DNA of 64,000 nucleotides. Origin: Christensenella sp. UBA4263 (GTDB lineage Bacteria; Bacillota; Clostridia; Christensenellales; Aristaeellaceae). The position numbers and the translations under genes were made by a program. The stretch spans positions 97,948 to 161,947 of the forward strand of contig DGWH01000134.1 in the NCBI GenBank assembly GCA_002395225.1. Direction: 5' to 3'. Below the pieces are notes generated by a model. It was not told the DNA's origin and did not search any database. It saw only the letters and a list, made by a program, of their open reading frames with translations. The stretch's first letter is position 1. The number at the start of each line of letters is the position of its first letter. Positions 36,558 to 45,682 of the stretch are shown here, in pieces.

Positions 36558-39500
36558 CAGTGCAGTTCCTCCTTTCCGTCGTCATGGATGAGCACATTTT
36601 CCTCTCCGGCTTCATTCAGGCGGGTCACCTCTGCCGGCTGTTTCTTTTCCACCGGATAGGCCTGACCGCTGCGGAGCGCGAACAGCCACATTTCAGAGAC
36701 CTGCATTCCGGTCAGATGCTCAATTGCCTCACGGTACCAGTTCATCTGCTGACAATGCCTTGCGACAAAACGCTCGGGTGCCGTATCGTGATCGGTCTTA
36801 TAGTCAATCAGAACCCATGCACCCTCACACAGCATGGCGGCATCGATAATTCCCTGGATAATGGTGCCCGTTTCCAGGGAAATGCGGTAAGTAAAGGGCC
36901 ATTCCCGGTGGACCACCGCCGCATGCGTCAGGCGGCGCCCCAGTTCAGAGGTAAAGAAACGGACAACGCCATGGATATCAATCAGTTCACTTTCTTCCCC
37001 GCTGAGAACGCCGGCGGCCAGCAGGCTTTCGATCTGAGAGGAAACCAATGAGGCCATCTGGTCATCCCCGGTGTTCCCTGCCTGCTCAAGATCAATCAGC
37101 CGCAGGAAACGATGCGTCGCCGTGCCCCGGTCCTGAGCAGTGGGCCGGCGAATTTCCATGAAACGGGGCTTGCCGGGGGTCTGATCCAGCAGGAACGGCA
37201 CAAGGGACATTCCCTCGGGCAGACGCTTGGTATCGGTCGTCTCCTCCATGTCCTCACTCCGGTGATAATACCTGCTGCCGCCTGATTCCCCGTTTCGCAC
37301 CAGGGAGGAGACGGAGGTCTTGAGCGGATACTGACCCTGATTCATCGGATTCCAGATGGCCGCTTCTTCCGGCACCTTTTCAATGAGCCGCAGAATCTGC
37401 TCCCGTACACGCAGGGAATCCTGCGGATCCTCTTCATCCTGAAGCGGCTTAATGGACTGGATGGTCAGGGACCAGTGCGGGGACAGGACGGGTCCATGGT
37501 CTGCCTCTGCGGGAAGCGGGCATTCGGAGAGGACGGCCGGCATGACCATGTCAAGAAGGGAATGCGTACGCCAGATCCGGCTGATCTGCTTTTTTTCCTG
37601 CCACAGTTCCACATTCTTTTCATCGAACGTCCCGATCAGGATCAGCCGTTCCATGGCCCGGGTCATGGCCACATACAGCAGCCGGGTCTGCTCCGCAATT
37701 TCATTGCGTTTCACCCGCTGGGCAAAAGCGTTCTTTCCAAAGGTGTTTCGCCGGGTGTTTTTTTCGGGATTAATCACCGGAAGGTAAATGCCAAGGGCCG
37801 GTCTGTCCGGATCGTCCTGCCCCAGATCGACCTGAAGAGGCGTGGCACTGTTTTTCTTTTGCATGTTTTTGGAAAGATTCATGAGAATAACCGCCCGGTA
37901 TTCAAGCCCTTTTGATTTATGCATGGTCATCAGGCGCACGCAGTTATCCGTCTCTGTTCCGGCAACCGGTGAATCGGAATCCTTCTGTCCGCGGTCAATC
38001 ACGGTCTGAATCTGGGAAAGAAAATCCGAAAGGCGGTAAATCCCCCGCTTTTCCATGTCCAGCGCTTTCTGATAAAGGGTATCAAGGTTATTCTGGCGAA
38101 GACGGCCGTCCGGGTATGCTCCGCACACGGCGTAGAACCCGGTTTCACGGAGCAGACGCCAGATGAAATCGGAGGCTTTCATGGTTCCGGACAGCAGGTG
38201 CCATTCCTCAATCTGTTGGTAAATCTCTGCGCACCGTTTTCCAATGGGCAGATCGGTCTCAAGGGTGGCTTTTTCAAAGGCTTCATAAAACGGAAGCCGC
38301 CCGGGGGCAATCATTCGTATGGCCTGAAGGTCATGATCGGAGAGATAAAAAGGCGTCTGCCTGAGGGCGGCCAGCAGCGGAATATCCTGATGCATGTTGT
38401 CAATCACGTTCAGGAGGGAGAGAAAAATGGCGATCTCCGACAGGCCGTAATAATTCATCGCGCCGTCATAATACACGGGAACGTGAAGACGCTTGAAGAT
38501 TTCCACCATTCGCGGCGCGTCGGTGCGGGCGCTTCGAAGAAGAATGGCGATATCCTTGTACTGGATGGCCGGTTCCCCCTCCGCATTGCAGGCAAGGAGC
38601 TGCGAAATCTTTTCCGCCGCGGTCATGCACTGTGCTTCCAGCACCTGAAGAGACGTGGGGGCAGGATCATCCTCAGGCCTCAGCAGAATGACCTCTGTCG
38701 GACCAAAATTGCCCTCTTTATTCGCGCGAAGCGTGTCCCCTTCCTCGTAATCCAGTTCATTGACTGCGCGGTTCATGGCCATGGAGAAAACCTGGTTCAC
38801 GCTGTCAATGACACCGGTTGAGGAACGGTAATTATCCTGAAAATAGATTTTCCGTTCCTCTGCCTCCTCGTCCATGGAATAGGTGTCTCTGAGATGCATG
38901 AACAGGCGCGGCTCTGCGTGCCGGAACCGATAGATGCTCTGCTTGACATCGCCTACCATGAAAAGATGATTGCCGGAATGATGAAGCGCATGGATGATGG
39001 CACTCTGAATGGCGGATACATCCTGGCTTTCATCGACATAGATATCGGTGTACTGCATCTGCAGGGTCTGGCGGATTTCAGGATGCTGCGGATCCGTCAT
39101 TAAGCGGTAGGTCATCTGTTCCATATCGGAAAAATCGATGACATTGGCGCTCTGCTTCTGCCGGCGGAATTCAAGCGCAAACTGGCGTATCAGGATTTCA
39201 AGCCCCTGAAGTTCCTGCTGGATCTTCAGGTTATCGCTCTCCTGCGCCGGGTCCAGAAGGTCACTCAGATCCGACTGTACCCTGTTGAGGAGTCCCTTTT
39301 GCCCTTTGATTTTTGCCCGGGCGGCTTTAAACGCCTCGTAGATTTCCTTGTCCGCCGGAGACAGTTTCCGCTGCGGCTTCAGTTTCAGCATGGAATCCGA
39401 TGCCTCTGTGACCGCTTCAAGAAAGGTTTCAGCGGAATCTGCGGCGGAAACGCGCTGCTCAAGTCCCTCAAGTGCGGCGCGGTCTGCCTCGGCGGCAGCG

Positions 39501-40261
39501 GAAACATCCGGGAAACCGGGCAGCATTTGAGCCAGCTGCTGTTCACTGTCCAGACAGGAGGAAAGGCCGGTCAGATCCATCCGGAGGGCGGAGAGGATCT
39601 CCGAAACCCAGGGATGTCGGTCTTTGGGCAGACTGATATGCTGAATCAGTTCATGAAGGCGGTCAAAGGGATCCGGGATGCCCATCATGGCGCCGTACAG
39701 GGAACGGAACATGGAGAGAACCTCATCGCTCGAGAAGGCGCCAAGCAGCGTGAGAACCGCCTGATATTCCTCATCCGTCAGCTCCGGAACCGTTTTGACC
39801 CTGTCAGGGTCCAGAAAGGTATTCATGGTCTCCCCGAACGCCGCGTCGAACATGGGAGCCACCTCGCCCTCCTCGCCGACACGGACGAGCGGATCGACAT
39901 CAAGGATATGAAAGCCGCTGCGGATGACCTGAATGCAGAACGCGTGAATGGTGGAAATCTGTGCATTTTCGATCTCATCCAGCGCCGCGGAAACCGCGCT
40001 GTGCTGCAGTTCGGAAAGAGAGGGATCATCTGCTGAGGCGATCAGGAGGTCCTGCAGCTTGCGGCGCATGTTGCTCGCCGCCTCCCGGGTAAAGGTAATG
40101 ACCAGCATGTTTGACAGATGCTTGTCCGGATGTTTCAGCAGCGTCTGTTTGATTTTTTCTACCATGACGGTCGTTTTTCCGGATCCGGCGGCAGCCGAAA
40201 CCAGAATGGTATGATTATCTGCTTCAATTGCTCTGATCTGATCAGGATTAAATGCAGCCAT
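36557..40261 (-). CDS. addA: ATP-dependent helicase/nuclease subunit A, AddA
   Basis: 1234 residues, a UvrD-like SF1A helicase with a C-terminal RecB nuclease domain. Walker A AAAGSGKT (23-30), Walker B IYVDESQD, motif VI LLYVAMTRAMERL, nuclease motif VLIDYKTD (~1152). It drives DNA unwinding in AddAB and cuts the 3' strand until a Chi site. AAAGGAG precedes the ATG. First gene of the addAB operon. Confidence 0.97.
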   Translation of the reverse strand: MAAFNPDQIRAIEADNHTILVSAAAGSGKTTVMVEKIKQTLLKHPDKHLSNMLVITFTREAASNMRRKLQDLLIASADDPSLSELQHSAVSAALDEIENAQISTIHAFCIQVIRSGFHILDVDPLVRVGEEGEVAPMFDAAFGETMNTFLDPDRVKTVPELTDEEYQAVLTLLGAFSSDEVLSMFRSLYGAMMGIPDPFDRLHELIQHISLPKDRHPWVSEILSALRMDLTGLSSCLDSEQQLAQMLPGFPDVSAAAEADRAALEGLEQRVSAADSAETFLEAVTEASDSMLKLKPQRKLSPADKEIYEAFKAARAKIKGQKGLLNRVQSDLSDLLDPAQESDNLKIQQELQGLEILIRQFALEFRRQKQSANVIDFSDMEQMTYRLMTDPQHPEIRQTLQMQYTDIYVDESQDVSAIQSAIIHALHHSGNHLFMVGDVKQSIYRFRHAEPRLFMHLRDTYSMDEEAEERKIYFQDNYRSSTGVIDSVNQVFSMAMNRAVNELDYEEGDTLRANKEGNFGPTEVILLRPEDDPAPTSLQVLEAQCMTAAEKISQLLACNAEGEPAIQYKDIAILLRSARTDAPRMVEIFKRLHVPVYYDGAMNYYGLSEIAIFLSLLNVIDNMHQDIPLLAALRQTPFYLSDHDLQAIRMIAPGRLPFYEAFEKATLETDLPIGKRCAEIYQQIEEWHLLSGTMKASDFIWRLLRETGFYAVCGAYPDGRLRQNNLDTLYQKALDMEKRGIYRLSDFLSQIQTVIDRGQKDSDSPVAGTETDNCVRLMTMHKSKGLEYRAVILMNLSKNMQKKNSATPLQVDLGQDDPDRPALGIYLPVINPEKNTRRNTFGKNAFAQRVKRNEIAEQTRLLYVAMTRAMERLILIGTFDEKNVELWQEKKQISRIWRTHSLLDMVMPAVLSECPLPAEADHGPVLSPHWSLTIQSIKPLQDEEDPQDSLRVREQILRLIEKVPEEAAIWNPMNQGQYPLKTSVSSLVRNGESGGSRYYHRSEDMEETTDTKRLPEGMSLVPFLLDQTPGKPRFMEIRRPTAQDRGTATHRFLRLIDLEQAGNTGDDQMASLVSSQIESLLAAGVLSGEESELIDIHGVVRFFTSELGRRLTHAAVVHREWPFTYRISLETGTIIQGIIDAAMLCEGAWVLIDYKTDHDTAPERFVARHCQQMNWYREAIEHLTGMQVSEMWLFALRSGQAYPVEKKQPAEVTRLNEAGEENVLIHDDGKEELH

Positions 40262-40324
40262 GGGGACTCCTTTCGTTAAAACGTCGCTGCCGAATCATTC
40301 GGCCGGAACACGCATATAAAGGGA

Positions 40325-40356
40325 AAACGTATCCGCGGCAAGACGCGGATACGTTT
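40325..40356 (-). terminator. Terminator after the CNNM operon
   Basis: 13-bp stem AAACGTATCCGCG/CGCGGATACGTTT with loop GCAAGA, just downstream of the gene ending at 40369. Confidence 0.85.
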
Positions 40357-40368
40357 ATTGGCCTATTC

Positions 40369-41640
40369 TCACGCGGAAACCTCTTTCTGCTCAGAAACTT
40401 CCGGTGAAATACGAATGCGGCGAACCCGTCGGCCCTCGGTATTCAGTATGGTAAACTGGCGATTCCTGTACGAAAACGTCTGACCTTTTGTCGGGAAGGC
40501 ATCCAGAATTTCGATGCACCATCCGCCGACAGTTTCGCTTTCAAAATCAAATTCGTCCTCATTCCACTTCATGCTTTCCAGCAGCGAGGAAACGGGCATA
40601 TCACCGTCCATCTGAATGGACCCATCCTCTTCTTCCACCATCTCCGGATGAACCGTATCGTTTTCATCCCAGATATCCCCCACCAGCTGTTCAAGGACAT
40701 CCTCCATGGAGACGACACCCAGCGTTCCCCCGTATTCATCGGTCACCACGGCCAGGTGCTGCCGGGCGGCGTTGAGTGCTGACAATACCGCAGGCAGTTT
40801 CATGGTCTTGTAGACATAACAGGGCGGCAGCATCTGAGAGCGGATATCCACCTCTTTGTTGTCAAGCATCGCCTTCAGGATATGCTTGAGGGAAAGAACG
40901 CCGATGATGTTGTCCGGACTGTCCTCATACACCGGAATCCGTGAATAACGGGAGGTGCTCAGAATCCGCATGATCTCTTTCCGGTCATCGTTGATATCAA
41001 TGGCCAGCATGTCCACCCGGGCGGTCATGATTTCCGACGCGGATTTATCCGAGAAATCAATGGCGGCATTGACAAGGTCAGAGGCATCCTCATCGATCAC
41101 CTCTTCGTTTTCGGCCGTGTCGATGATGGTATGGAGCTCATCGGCGGCGTTGTCCTCTGCCTGGGCGGACTCACCTTTCAGAAAGCCGCTGATCAGATTG
41201 ACCAGAGAGACGACCACGAAGGTGATCGGCTTAAAAATGATGGAGAGAAAATGAATCGGTTCGGCGTAGCGCAGCGCCATCTGTGTCGGCTGCTTTTTCG
41301 CGGAAATCTTCGGAATGGTCTCGCCGAAGATGATAATCAGAATGGTAATGACTGCTGTCACAAGCCAGGTATACGATTCCCCCAGCACCAGAATGGCCAG
41401 TACGGAACCGGCGGAGGAGGCGGCGATATTGACCAGATTATTTCCTACGAGAATGGTTGAAAGCAGATTGTCATAGCGCGCCAGAATGGACAGCGTTCGT
41501 TTGGCGTGCTTGTTGCCCTCATCCGCAAGCCGCTGAAGACGCAGCCGGTTGCAGGAGGAAAAGGACATTTCCGAGGCGGAAAAGAATCCGGAGAGGAGAA
41601 CGCAGGCAATAATGCAGAAAAAAGCGATATAGACGGTCAT
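40369..41640 (-). CDS. CNNM/CBS-domain membrane transporter (hemolysin C/CorC family), copy 2
   Basis: 423 residues. A DUF21/CNNM membrane domain (~1-190, four helices; ISAKKQPTQMALRYAEP), a CBS pair (~205-330; DEYGGTLGVVSMEDVLEQLVGDIWDE) and a C-terminal CorC_HlyC domain. Relatives move or sense Mg2+ or Co2+ at the membrane. It overlaps its paralogue by ATGA (41637-41640), so both are made together and may form a heterodimer. Confidence 0.92.
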   Translation of the reverse strand: MTVYIAFFCIIACVLLSGFFSASEMSFSSCNRLRLQRLADEGNKHAKRTLSILARYDNLLSTILVGNNLVNIAASSAGSVLAILVLGESYTWLVTAVITILIIIFGETIPKISAKKQPTQMALRYAEPIHFLSIIFKPITFVVVSLVNLISGFLKGESAQAEDNAADELHTIIDTAENEEVIDEDASDLVNAAIDFSDKSASEIMTARVDMLAIDINDDRKEIMRILSTSRYSRIPVYEDSPDNIIGVLSLKHILKAMLDNKEVDIRSQMLPPCYVYKTMKLPAVLSALNAARQHLAVVTDEYGGTLGVVSMEDVLEQLVGDIWDENDTVHPEMVEEEDGSIQMDGDMPVSSLLESMKWNEDEFDFESETVGGWCIEILDAFPTKGQTFSYRNRQFTILNTEGRRVRRIRISPEVSEQKEVSA

Positions 41641-42944
41641 TGCTCACTGCCTCCATTCGTCTGCGGCGCATCCGGCGCTGTCTTTTTTACCAGGAAGCGA
41701 AGGATCCGGTTCTGAACCATTTTCTGAACCGTGATTTCCAGTCCATACGCCGCAAATGAATCGTTTTCTTTCGGGATTTCCGTAAAGGATTCATAGGCCA
41801 GTTCACTCATGAGCTTGTTGCCGATCTCCGCCTCCTGTTCCTCGTTATACCTTACATCCAGTTCATCCAGAACATCAATCAGATGTTCCTCGGCATTGAC
41901 GCTGTACGTGCCGTCCGGAAGGGCAACGATATTCTCGATGACATGATCATCCTCGTCCCAGATTTCCCCCACCAGCTCCTCCAGAATGTCCTCGACGGTA
42001 ACGATTCCCAGCGTGCCGCCGTAATTATCCGTCACGACCGCAATGTTGAGCTTTCGTTTGGACATGATGGGCAGCAGGTCATCGATTTTCGTGGACTGAT
42101 GAACGAAGTAAGGTTCATCCAGAAGGGGCTTGATGCTGACGGCTTTCCCCAGCCGGATATAGGCGCGAAGATACTTTTTTATCTGCAGAATACCGATAAT
42201 ATGATCAATGGTTCCCTCATAGACCGGAAGACGGCTGTGATTATTGCCGCGGATGATTTTCAGAATCTCGTCCTGAGACATATTGATATCGATTCCGTCA
42301 ACATCCATACGGGAGGTGAGAATGCTTTCCACCGTGACATCGCCAAACTGCAGAGCGGATGAGATCAGTTCTCCCTGTTTCTCATCCAGAATGCCGTCCT
42401 CTGTCATGTCCTCAATGATGTCATAAAGTTCATCCTCTGTCACGGCCGCCTCGGGCTCGCCTGCCGATCTGGCAGTGAGTTTTTCCCCGATAAATGAAAG
42501 CAGAGCCGCAGCAGGACGCAGAATGATCATCAGGGGACGCATGATCGGCGCAATTCGCAGACTGAGGGTTTCACAGTATTTCCGGGCAATGCTCTTGGGG
42601 AGCATTTCGCCAAAGAAAAAAACCACCAGGGTTGTGATCAGTGTTGAAACCGTGACCGCGGAAACGCCCCAGATTCGGGTGACATTTGTGGTGACAAGGG
42701 ATGCTGCAGCAAGATGAATGATGTTTGTGCAGATCAGCATGGTTGTAATGGCCAGATCAAAATGATCCGTCACGTAAACCGCAAGGATGGCCCTGCGCTC
42801 TTTCTTTTCAGCCCGAACACGAAGCCGGGTGCGTGACACGGAGGAAAAGGCTGTTTCTGCAGCAGCAAAAAACATCGCGAGAAATAGCAGTGCGATGACA
42901 ATCAGCCAGGAAAATAAACGACTGCCGTCGTCCATCTGGAACAA
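41637..42944 (-). CDS. CNNM/CBS-domain membrane transporter (hemolysin C/CorC family), copy 1
   Basis: 435 residues, same architecture as the downstream copy: CNNM (~1-200), CBS pair (~220-345; DNYGGTLGIVTVEDILEELVGEIWDE), CorC_HlyC (~360-430). The likely start is a TTG at 42944, 5 nt from AGGAG; an ATG at 42935 is 14 nt away. A long hairpin in the leader (42970-43014) suggests control after transcription start. The two copies clearly come from a duplication but have diverged widely. Confidence 0.9.
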   Translation of the reverse strand: MFQMDDGSRLFSWLIVIALLFLAMFFAAAETAFSSVSRTRLRVRAEKKERRAILAVYVTDHFDLAITTMLICTNIIHLAAASLVTTNVTRIWGVSAVTVSTLITTLVVFFFGEMLPKSIARKYCETLSLRIAPIMRPLMIILRPAAALLSFIGEKLTARSAGEPEAAVTEDELYDIIEDMTEDGILDEKQGELISSALQFGDVTVESILTSRMDVDGIDINMSQDEILKIIRGNNHSRLPVYEGTIDHIIGILQIKKYLRAYIRLGKAVSIKPLLDEPYFVHQSTKIDDLLPIMSKRKLNIAVVTDNYGGTLGIVTVEDILEELVGEIWDEDDHVIENIVALPDGTYSVNAEEHLIDVLDELDVRYNEEQEAEIGNKLMSELAYESFTEIPKENDSFAAYGLEITVQKMVQNRILRFLVKKTAPDAPQTNGGSEQ

Positions 42945-42969
42945 TCACTCTCCTAAAATGTTATGATCG

Positions 42970-43014
42970 TACCGCCACCTGTTCAGCAAAATGCTGTATG
43001 TTCAGGCGGCGGTA
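42970..43014 (-). promoter_or_regulatory. Long leader hairpin ahead of the CNNM operon
   Basis: An imperfect ~18-bp stem: TACCGCC-CCTG-CAGCA type arms at 42970-42988 and 42992-43014. It is inside the 5' leader, starts ~15 nt after the predicted transcription start and ends ~15 nt before the ribosome binding site. No T-tract follows. It does not match the M-box or ykkC classes I know. Confidence 0.5.
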
Positions 43015-43028
43015 TCAATGATGGAATT

Positions 43029-43057
43029 ATTCTATCACAGGACAGAACCACTGTCAA
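43029..43057 (-). promoter_or_regulatory. Strong sigma-A promoter of the CNNM operon
   Basis: Minus strand TTGACA (43057-43052), 17-bp spacer, TAGAAT (43034-43029). Confidence 0.8.
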
Positions 43058-43072
43058 ACCTGGGGACCGGCA

Positions 43073-43894
43073 CTAGGGCTGGCTCTGCGAAAAGCGGATG
43101 TTCTCGCCGTCACAGGTGCAGGTCACATTCCCCTCTCTTGTCAGCCATACCTGTGTGCCGGCACTTTCAAGGAACCGGACCACCGCGGCATCCTCCAGAT
43201 TCTTGGTGTCGCTGGTAATAACGGCGTGCCGGGGAGAGACGGCTTCAAAAAACGCGGCGGACAGCTTCTCGGCCTGACCGTGATGCGGCACTTTCAGAAC
43301 ATCATGATGACCGATTTCCTCTGAAAGCAGTTCGCCCAGTCTTGGATTTTCCGCGTCCCCGGCAAAGAGAAAGCTGCATTTTCCAAAGAAAAGCGACGTA
43401 ACCAGGGAAAAGTCGTTTTCCTCATCCTCGCCGTAATCCCGTTCGTTTGCCACATCGATGACCAGTTTCAGGTCATCCAGCATGAGGGTACGGTTTTCAT
43501 TCAGCTGTTCACAGGGAACATGGAACTCTTCGACCGCCTCAAGGAACTGCTTCGTCTGCTTTGAGGTGCTTGTATACGCAGGAACCAGAATCTGCTTGAC
43601 CGGAATGCTGCTGATCAGCTTGTCCGCGCCGCCCACATGATCCTTGTCATAATGGGTAATGATCAGAAGATCGACGGACTGGCAGCCACGGTCCTTTAGT
43701 TCACGGACCAGCACCTTTCCCTGCGAATTTGTCCCGGTGTCAATCACAATGGTATACGGATCTTTTGCAATAATGATGGCATCTGCCTTGCCGACGTTCA
43801 GAAAATCCACGCGCATGGGTTCCTCTGCCATTCCTGCGGAAAATGTCAGAAACAGTGCCGCAATAAACAATGCGAAAATGACCATTTTTCTCAT
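43073..43894 (-). CDS. Secreted ComEC-like metallo-beta-lactamase-fold hydrolase
   Basis: 273 residues from the ATG at 43894 (AGAAAGGA upstream). The frame stays open far upstream to 44740, but that part is antisense to the next gene. Signal peptide ~1-23 (cleavage near GMAEE). The metal motif is HYDKDH (His81, Asp83, Asp85, His86), with later ligands in FAGDAE and VPHHGQ. It resembles the soluble MBL domain of ComEC/Rec2, a DNA-degrading or phosphodiester-cleaving fold, but has no membrane channel part. It may be an extracellular nuclease or phosphodiesterase. Confidence 0.85.
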   Translation of the reverse strand: MRKMVIFALFIAALFLTFSAGMAEEPMRVDFLNVGKADAIIIAKDPYTIVIDTGTNSQGKVLVRELKDRGCQSVDLLIITHYDKDHVGGADKLISSIPVKQILVPAYTSTSKQTKQFLEAVEEFHVPCEQLNENRTLMLDDLKLVIDVANERDYGEDEENDFSLVTSLFFGKCSFLFAGDAENPRLGELLSEEIGHHDVLKVPHHGQAEKLSAAFFEAVSPRHAVITSDTKNLEDAAVVRFLESAGTQVWLTREGNVTCTCDGENIRFSQSQP

Positions 43895-43971
43895 ATGCCT
43901 TGAATCCTTTCTGGTTTCTCCTGACTGAAAACACGGACGGAGCGGACAGGAAATGTTTTTGAATCCCGCGC

Positions 43972-43999
43972 TTGAAACTGAATGGAATTGTGTTATACT
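43972..43999 (+). promoter_or_regulatory. Sigma-A promoter with extended -10 for the GT-C gene
   Basis: TTGAAA (43972-43977), 16-bp spacer ending in TGT, TATACT (43994-43999). Confidence 0.7.
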
Positions 44000-44098
44000 A
44001 CCTGTTGCTTTCGGGATTCGGACAGTCCCTGAGAAATTCTTCCCACATGCATGAGGGATTGCCTGCACTGCCCGGCAATAATCGGAGGGAGTATCAGC

Positions 44099-45664
44099 AT
44101 GCAGAGAACTGAAGGGCTTTGCATGTCTGCCAGAATCATGAATCATCATCGCCATGCTGCAAAAGCAATGCCCATTCCCCGTCTTCTGCTCCTCTTCGGA
44201 ATGGCTCTTGCCATTCCCTTTCTGGTGCTGACCGTACTCAATAACGGTCTTGCCCCCTGGCCGCTTTACAATAAGAACAAGCTCCTTCTCTGCGTTTTGA
44301 CGCCTCTGTTCACGGTGCTTCTTCTGGCCCTGCAGCGCACGGTCAGGAACCACCCGGTTCAGCTGAAAAACAGCGGAATCCTGCTCAGTGCACTGGCTTT
44401 TTTTGTCATTCAGCTCCTGTGTGCCCTTACTCTTCGGCATACGCCCTTTACCGATACGGAACAGATTGTCACTGCAGCGAAAAATCTGGCACAGACCGGT
44501 GCCTATGAGCAGTCCCCGCGCACGTATCAGTATTTTTCCTGGTATCCGTTCAATCTGGGAACGGTGTATCTGTATGCGCTGCTTTTTCGTCTGACCGCCT
44601 TTTTCGGCTTCACGGACACGTATCTGACCATTGCCCTGTTCGCGGGGATTCTTTTCAGCCTCGGTCTGATCAGCGGAACAAAATGTGCCATTCATCTGAG
44701 AGGCAGCCATGCAGGGATCTGTTTTCTGATGTTCGCCCATCTCTGCTTCCCGTTTTACTACTGTACCGCAGAACTGTATACCGATGTGCTCGCACTGCCG
44801 TTTCCGGCTTTCCTGTTTTATTTCTATCTGAAAGCGGATGTTTCATCCGGCCTTAAAAAGCACGGGTGTATTGGTGCATATGCCCTGCTCAGCCTGATTG
44901 GTTCCCAGATACGCTTTACGGTTCTGATTATCCCGATTGCCTGTCTGATCGACGCACTCCTGAAAAAGAAGGGACGTCTGCTGGCGGAATGCGGGATTCT
45001 CACTCTGGCGGTATTGATGCTGGGAACGGCGGCCATCGAACAGGTCAATGCGGCGCATCTGGGAAAAGAGAATCTCAGGGTGCACCGGCTTTCTGTCTGG
45101 CATTATCTGGCCATGGGCCTTCCCATCCATGAGGATGACGGGTACGGTCAGTACGGAGACGGCGGCTGGCTGATCTTTTCCACTTCGTTCAGTGACCCGG
45201 CGGAACGGGATGCACAGCTGAGGAACAAAATCAAGGACCGCATCTATTACCTGCGTTATCCTGACCGGATGCTCAATATGCTCTCCCGCAAGAACGTTTC
45301 GACCTTTGGCGACGGCACCTTTCAGCTGAACAGCCTGATCGAAGCGGATGAACACGAAATCAACAACGGACTCAAAAAGATCATCTATGCGGATGGTCCG
45401 GTGTACCCGGTCTATTTCCATGTCTGCACCGCGATGTTTTATGCGCAGATGCTGCTGGCCGCCTGGGCCTGTTTCAATGCCCTGAGAAAGCAGCAGACGG
45501 AGGCGGCGCCGGTCTTTCTTTCCCTGGTCGGTGCGTTTATCTATCTGAGCGCCTGGGAAACCAATGCTAGATACTTTTTCATGTTTGAATTTCTTCTTTT
45601 GCTGGCGGCCTCCCTTGCCCTGTATCCCCCGGAAACGGAGGGACGGCGGCAGATGGTCAGCTGA
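44099..45664 (+). CDS. Polytopic GT-C-type glycosyltransferase (GT39/ArnT-like)
   Basis: 521 residues from the ATG at 44099 (CGGAGGGAG at 44083-44091; the frame reaches back to 44051). About 11-12 membrane helices. The first external loop carries FTDTEQIVTAAKNLAQTGAYEQSP, with the acidic Asp/Glu pattern of GT-C catalysis, and a late WETNARYFFMFE matches the conserved RYF region of the GT39/PMT-like families. Such enzymes use a lipid-linked sugar to modify proteins or wall polymers outside the membrane. Acceptor unknown. Confidence 0.75.
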   Translation: MQRTEGLCMSARIMNHHRHAAKAMPIPRLLLLFGMALAIPFLVLTVLNNGLAPWPLYNKNKLLLCVLTPLFTVLLLALQRTVRNHPVQLKNSGILLSALAFFVIQLLCALTLRHTPFTDTEQIVTAAKNLAQTGAYEQSPRTYQYFSWYPFNLGTVYLYALLFRLTAFFGFTDTYLTIALFAGILFSLGLISGTKCAIHLRGSHAGICFLMFAHLCFPFYYCTAELYTDVLALPFPAFLFYFYLKADVSSGLKKHGCIGAYALLSLIGSQIRFTVLIIPIACLIDALLKKKGRLLAECGILTLAVLMLGTAAIEQVNAAHLGKENLRVHRLSVWHYLAMGLPIHEDDGYGQYGDGGWLIFSTSFSDPAERDAQLRNKIKDRIYYLRYPDRMLNMLSRKNVSTFGDGTFQLNSLIEADEHEINNGLKKIIYADGPVYPVYFHVCTAMFYAQMLLAAWACFNALRKQQTEAAPVFLSLVGAFIYLSAWETNARYFFMFEFLLLLAASLALYPPETEGRRQMVS

Positions 45665-45682
45665 CCGCTGCCGCGCACGGAA

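Noticed and set aside
43895..44740. An N-terminal extension of the beta-lactamase-fold protein to 555 residues
   Set aside because: The extra part is antisense to the start of the GT-C gene and crosses its promoter. A signal peptide and ribosome binding site mark 43894 as the start.
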